Source: Clostridia bacterium | Lineage (GTDB): Bacteria > Bacillota > Clostridia > RGIG6154 | DNA: 9,319 nucleotides | Reading direction: 5' to 3' | Assembly (NCBI GenBank): GCA_017523005.1 | Contig: JAFWXG010000165.1 | Span: 1 to 9,319 of the forward strand | In this document: positions 7,527 to 9,319 of the stretch, piece after piece | Layout: each line of letters opens with the position of its first letter | How positions within the stretch are numbered: position 1 is the first letter of the stretch | Made by a program: the position numbers and the translations under genes | Notes under the pieces: model-generated | Database searches by the model: none | The model's input: the letters and a program-made list of their open reading frames with translations, nothing else | Told to the model about the DNA's origin: nothing

Positions 7527-7895
7527 ATGTATATGGCAACAGGCTATCTGGTTGTTCAGACCTATTTAAGTCGTGAAAGCTATGGGGTACAGGATGTAAG
7601 GGTAGAGCTGTCGAGCGGTAAGACTCTTTACACCGATGAAAATGGTTTTACAGAAAAAATTGAAATAAATGCACCGCCAAGAGAAGAGTCGGAACAACCC
7701 GGAAATCCGGGCGATGCAACGCCTTATACCGCGGTAGATATAACACTTGCCAAAGAGGGGTATTTTACAATAATAATAAGAAATGTACAGATTTTTGCGG
7801 GGGAAACCACTCTCCAGCCCGTACAGATGTTACCACTTCCCGAAAATGGCGGAGGCGGAACCATTGAATATGATTTACTGCCTCAGAATTTATGA
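7527..7895 (+). CDS. Small transthyretin-like protein, similar to the SleC pro-region
   Basis: A 122-residue protein (120 if translation begins at 7533) with no signal peptide, membrane segment or cysteine. The pattern GYLVVQTYLS, VQDVRVELSSG, TDENGFTEKIEI, then VDITLAKEGYFTIIIRNVQIFAGETTLQPVQMLPLP is that of a carboxypeptidase-regulatory/transthyretin-like beta sandwich: a turn with TDENG, then KEGY and a final strand pair. An acidic, proline- and glycine-rich insert (about residues 50-65) interrupts it, and a GGGG stretch lies near the C-terminus. From memory, the N-terminal pro-region of clostridial SleC looks like this. The next gene, 15 bases downstream, matches the rest of SleC, so the two are probably an operon whose products interact. 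The role could be to keep the enzyme inactive or to anchor it in the spore; that is inference. It could instead be a spore coat or surface protein. Confidence 0.75.
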   Translation: MYMATGYLVVQTYLSRESYGVQDVRVELSSGKTLYTDENGFTEKIEINAPPREESEQPGNPGDATPYTAVDITLAKEGYFTIIIRNVQIFAGETTLQPVQMLPLPENGGGGTIEYDLLPQNL

Positions 7896-7910
7896 GAGAA
7901 AGGGGAAAAT

Positions 7911-9319
7911 ATGTTTAAAATCAGTCAGACATCTGAAAATACTATTGTAGTACCTGAATTTATAGTTGTGCATTTAGGACGCCCTGAATCAAACGCACAG
8001 AATGTAACTGTGTCTTTTCCTGATTATGTGAAAAATGTGGCGTCAAGCGAGATTTATCCTACATGGCCTGAGGCGGCACTGGTTGCAAATATTTATTCAA
8101 TAATTTCATTTGCGTTAAACAGAATTTATCTGCAGTTTTATAGGGCGCAAGGCTATAATTTTGATATTACAAACTCGCCGTCCATTGACCAGACTTATGT
8201 TCAGGGCAGAAATATTTTTGAAAATATTTCAAATTTGGTTGATGAAATTTTTAATAATTATGTCAGAAGAATCGGGAATGTAGAACCGCTTTCCACAAGG
8301 TTTTGCAACGGCACAACAGTAACCTGTGAGGGACTTTCACAATGGGGAACTGTCGACCTTGCAGAACAAGGTTACACTGCCTTTGAAATTTTGCAATATT
8401 ATTTTGGAGATGATATTGAGATTGTGTTTAATGCGCCTGTAGGAGAGCTTAGACCTCTTGATGAAAACGCGACACCATTAAGACTCGGGGATTCTGGACC
8501 CTATGTTTATAATGCTCAAATACTTTTAAACAGAATTTCGGACAATTATCCCGCAATTCCAAAAATATACCCCGTAGACGGAGTGTTTGATGAAGAAATG
8601 GAAACGGCGGTAAGAAAATTTCAGGAAATTTTTCAGCTTACACCTGACGGCATTATAGGTAAGCAGACAGGATATAAACTTGTTTATTTGTATGTTGGTA
8701 TTACCGAGCTTACAGAACTTGATTCAGAGGGAATAAGACTTTCTGATTTCCCCAAATATTCGCCTGTAAATACGACAGTTCAGGCAGAACCCCAAAGGGT
8801 TTTAAGCTATAAAGAGGGGGATACGGGCGAAGGGGTAAGAATTATCCAGTATTGGCTGTCATATATCTCGGCATTTTATGAAACAATACCTTCTGTTGCG
8901 ATAGACGGAGTGTTCGGGCAAAACACCGAAAACAGCGTTATTCAATTTCAAAAGCAGTTTAATCTGCCCCAAACGGGAATGGTAGATTTTAATACATGGG
9001 ACGATTTGTACAGAGCTTATATAGGAATTTTAGGAGATGAACAATCGTTTTTGGATGCAGACAGCGTAGAACAGTTTATGCCGATGAAGCTTGCAAATAC
9101 TGGAGAAAACATAAGGGATTTACAGCAAAAATTAAATGAACTTAAAAACTTTTATCCTGAAATTCCGACAATCGCACAGACAGGTACATTCGGGCAGAGA
9201 ACAAGAATGGGAGTTCAGGCAGTTCAAAGAAGAATGGGTGTTCCCGTAACAGGAGAAGTTGATTATGCTACATGGCTTGCTTTGCTCGATGCAGAAAGAA
9301 ATCACGAAAGCTCACGCAG
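7911..9319 (+). CDS. SleC-like SpoIID-domain protein with peptidoglycan-binding repeats (partial, 3' end outside window)
   Basis: The frame is open from ATG 7911 to the window edge: 469 codons plus two bases, with no stop seen. AAAGGGG (7899-7905) lies five bases before the start. Residues about 30-175 resemble the SpoIID/LytB lytic transglycosylase domain as found in SleC: NVASSEIYPTWPEAALVAN (42-60), where E47 aligns with the catalytic glutamate of SpoIID; ALNRIY (68-73); YNFDITNSPS (82-91); and CEGLSQWGTVDLAEQGY followed by EILQYYFGDDI (139-169). Three peptidoglycan_binding_1 repeats follow, starting near residues 190, 298 and 392. Each has GDSG/GDTG/ANTG, an IP..DGVF- or TGTF-type turn, and a FQ/VQ helix ending in TW or an equivalent. 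SpoIID-type enzymes cleave glycan strands that have lost their stem peptides. SleC does this in spore cortex at germination after its pro-region is cut off by Csp proteases. There is no signal peptide, which would suit synthesis in the mother cell. A general wall-binding enzyme is the alternative; the SleC-type assignment is likely but not certain. Confidence 0.85.
   Translation, partial: MFKISQTSENTIVVPEFIVVHLGRPESNAQNVTVSFPDYVKNVASSEIYPTWPEAALVANIYSIISFALNRIYLQFYRAQGYNFDITNSPSIDQTYVQGRNIFENISNLVDEIFNNYVRRIGNVEPLSTRFCNGTTVTCEGLSQWGTVDLAEQGYTAFEILQYYFGDDIEIVFNAPVGELRPLDENATPLRLGDSGPYVYNAQILLNRISDNYPAIPKIYPVDGVFDEEMETAVRKFQEIFQLTPDGIIGKQTGYKLVYLYVGITELTELDSEGIRLSDFPKYSPVNTTVQAEPQRVLSYKEGDTGEGVRIIQYWLSYISAFYETIPSVAIDGVFGQNTENSVIQFQKQFNLPQTGMVDFNTWDDLYRAYIGILGDEQSFLDADSVEQFMPMKLANTGENIRDLQQKLNELKNFYPEIPTIAQTGTFGQRTRMGVQAVQRRMGVPVTGEVDYATWLALLDAERNHESSR

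Noticed and set aside
7698..7711. Palindrome CCCGGAAATCCGGG within the small transthyretin-like gene.
   Set aside because: It encodes the proline/glycine linker, has only a five-base-pair stem and no T-run, and is best explained by codon choice.

Overview
The window looks like chromosomal DNA of a low-GC, probably spore-forming member of the Clostridia (Bacillota). The evidence is the AddAB helicase-nuclease pair typical of Gram-positive bacteria, AT-rich intergenic DNA with consensus sigma-A and Shine-Dalgarno signals, and a gene pair resembling the clostridial spore cortex-lytic enzyme SleC. No RNA genes, insertion sequences, CRISPR array or phage genes were seen.

Layout. Positions 1-243 are AT-rich and non-coding. 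They hold three tandem 11-bp repeats that match the PhoP/PhoB box consensus on the plus strand, and a possible -10 further right. An intrinsic terminator at 244-275 ends the leftward operon fucU-addB-addA, which occupies 7392 down to 274. fucU is preceded by a near-consensus extended -10 sigma-A promoter. fucU and addB are one base apart, and the addB stop and addA start share one base. A strong terminator-like hairpin lies inside the first 35 codons of addB. Rightward from the same divergent intergenic region (7393-7526) come a small transthyretin-like protein (7527-7895) and, 15 bases later, a SpoIID-like/peptidoglycan-binding protein that runs off the right edge (7911 to at least 9319).

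How the genes fit together. AddA (UvrD-type helicase plus RecB-family nuclease) and AddB (inactivated helicase fold plus iron-sulfur nuclease) form the heterodimer that resects double-strand breaks for RecA loading. All expected catalytic motifs are intact. FucU/RbsD proteins interconvert sugar anomers, so fucU is an unexpected operon partner. The rightward pair looks like SleC divided over two ORFs: the first resembles the N-terminal pro-region, and the second carries the SpoIID-type lytic transglycosylase region followed by three peptidoglycan-binding repeats. Neither has a signal peptide. This split module, the orphan Pho-box array and the intragenic hairpin are the observations most worth following up. 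All assignments come from reading motifs, without database searches.
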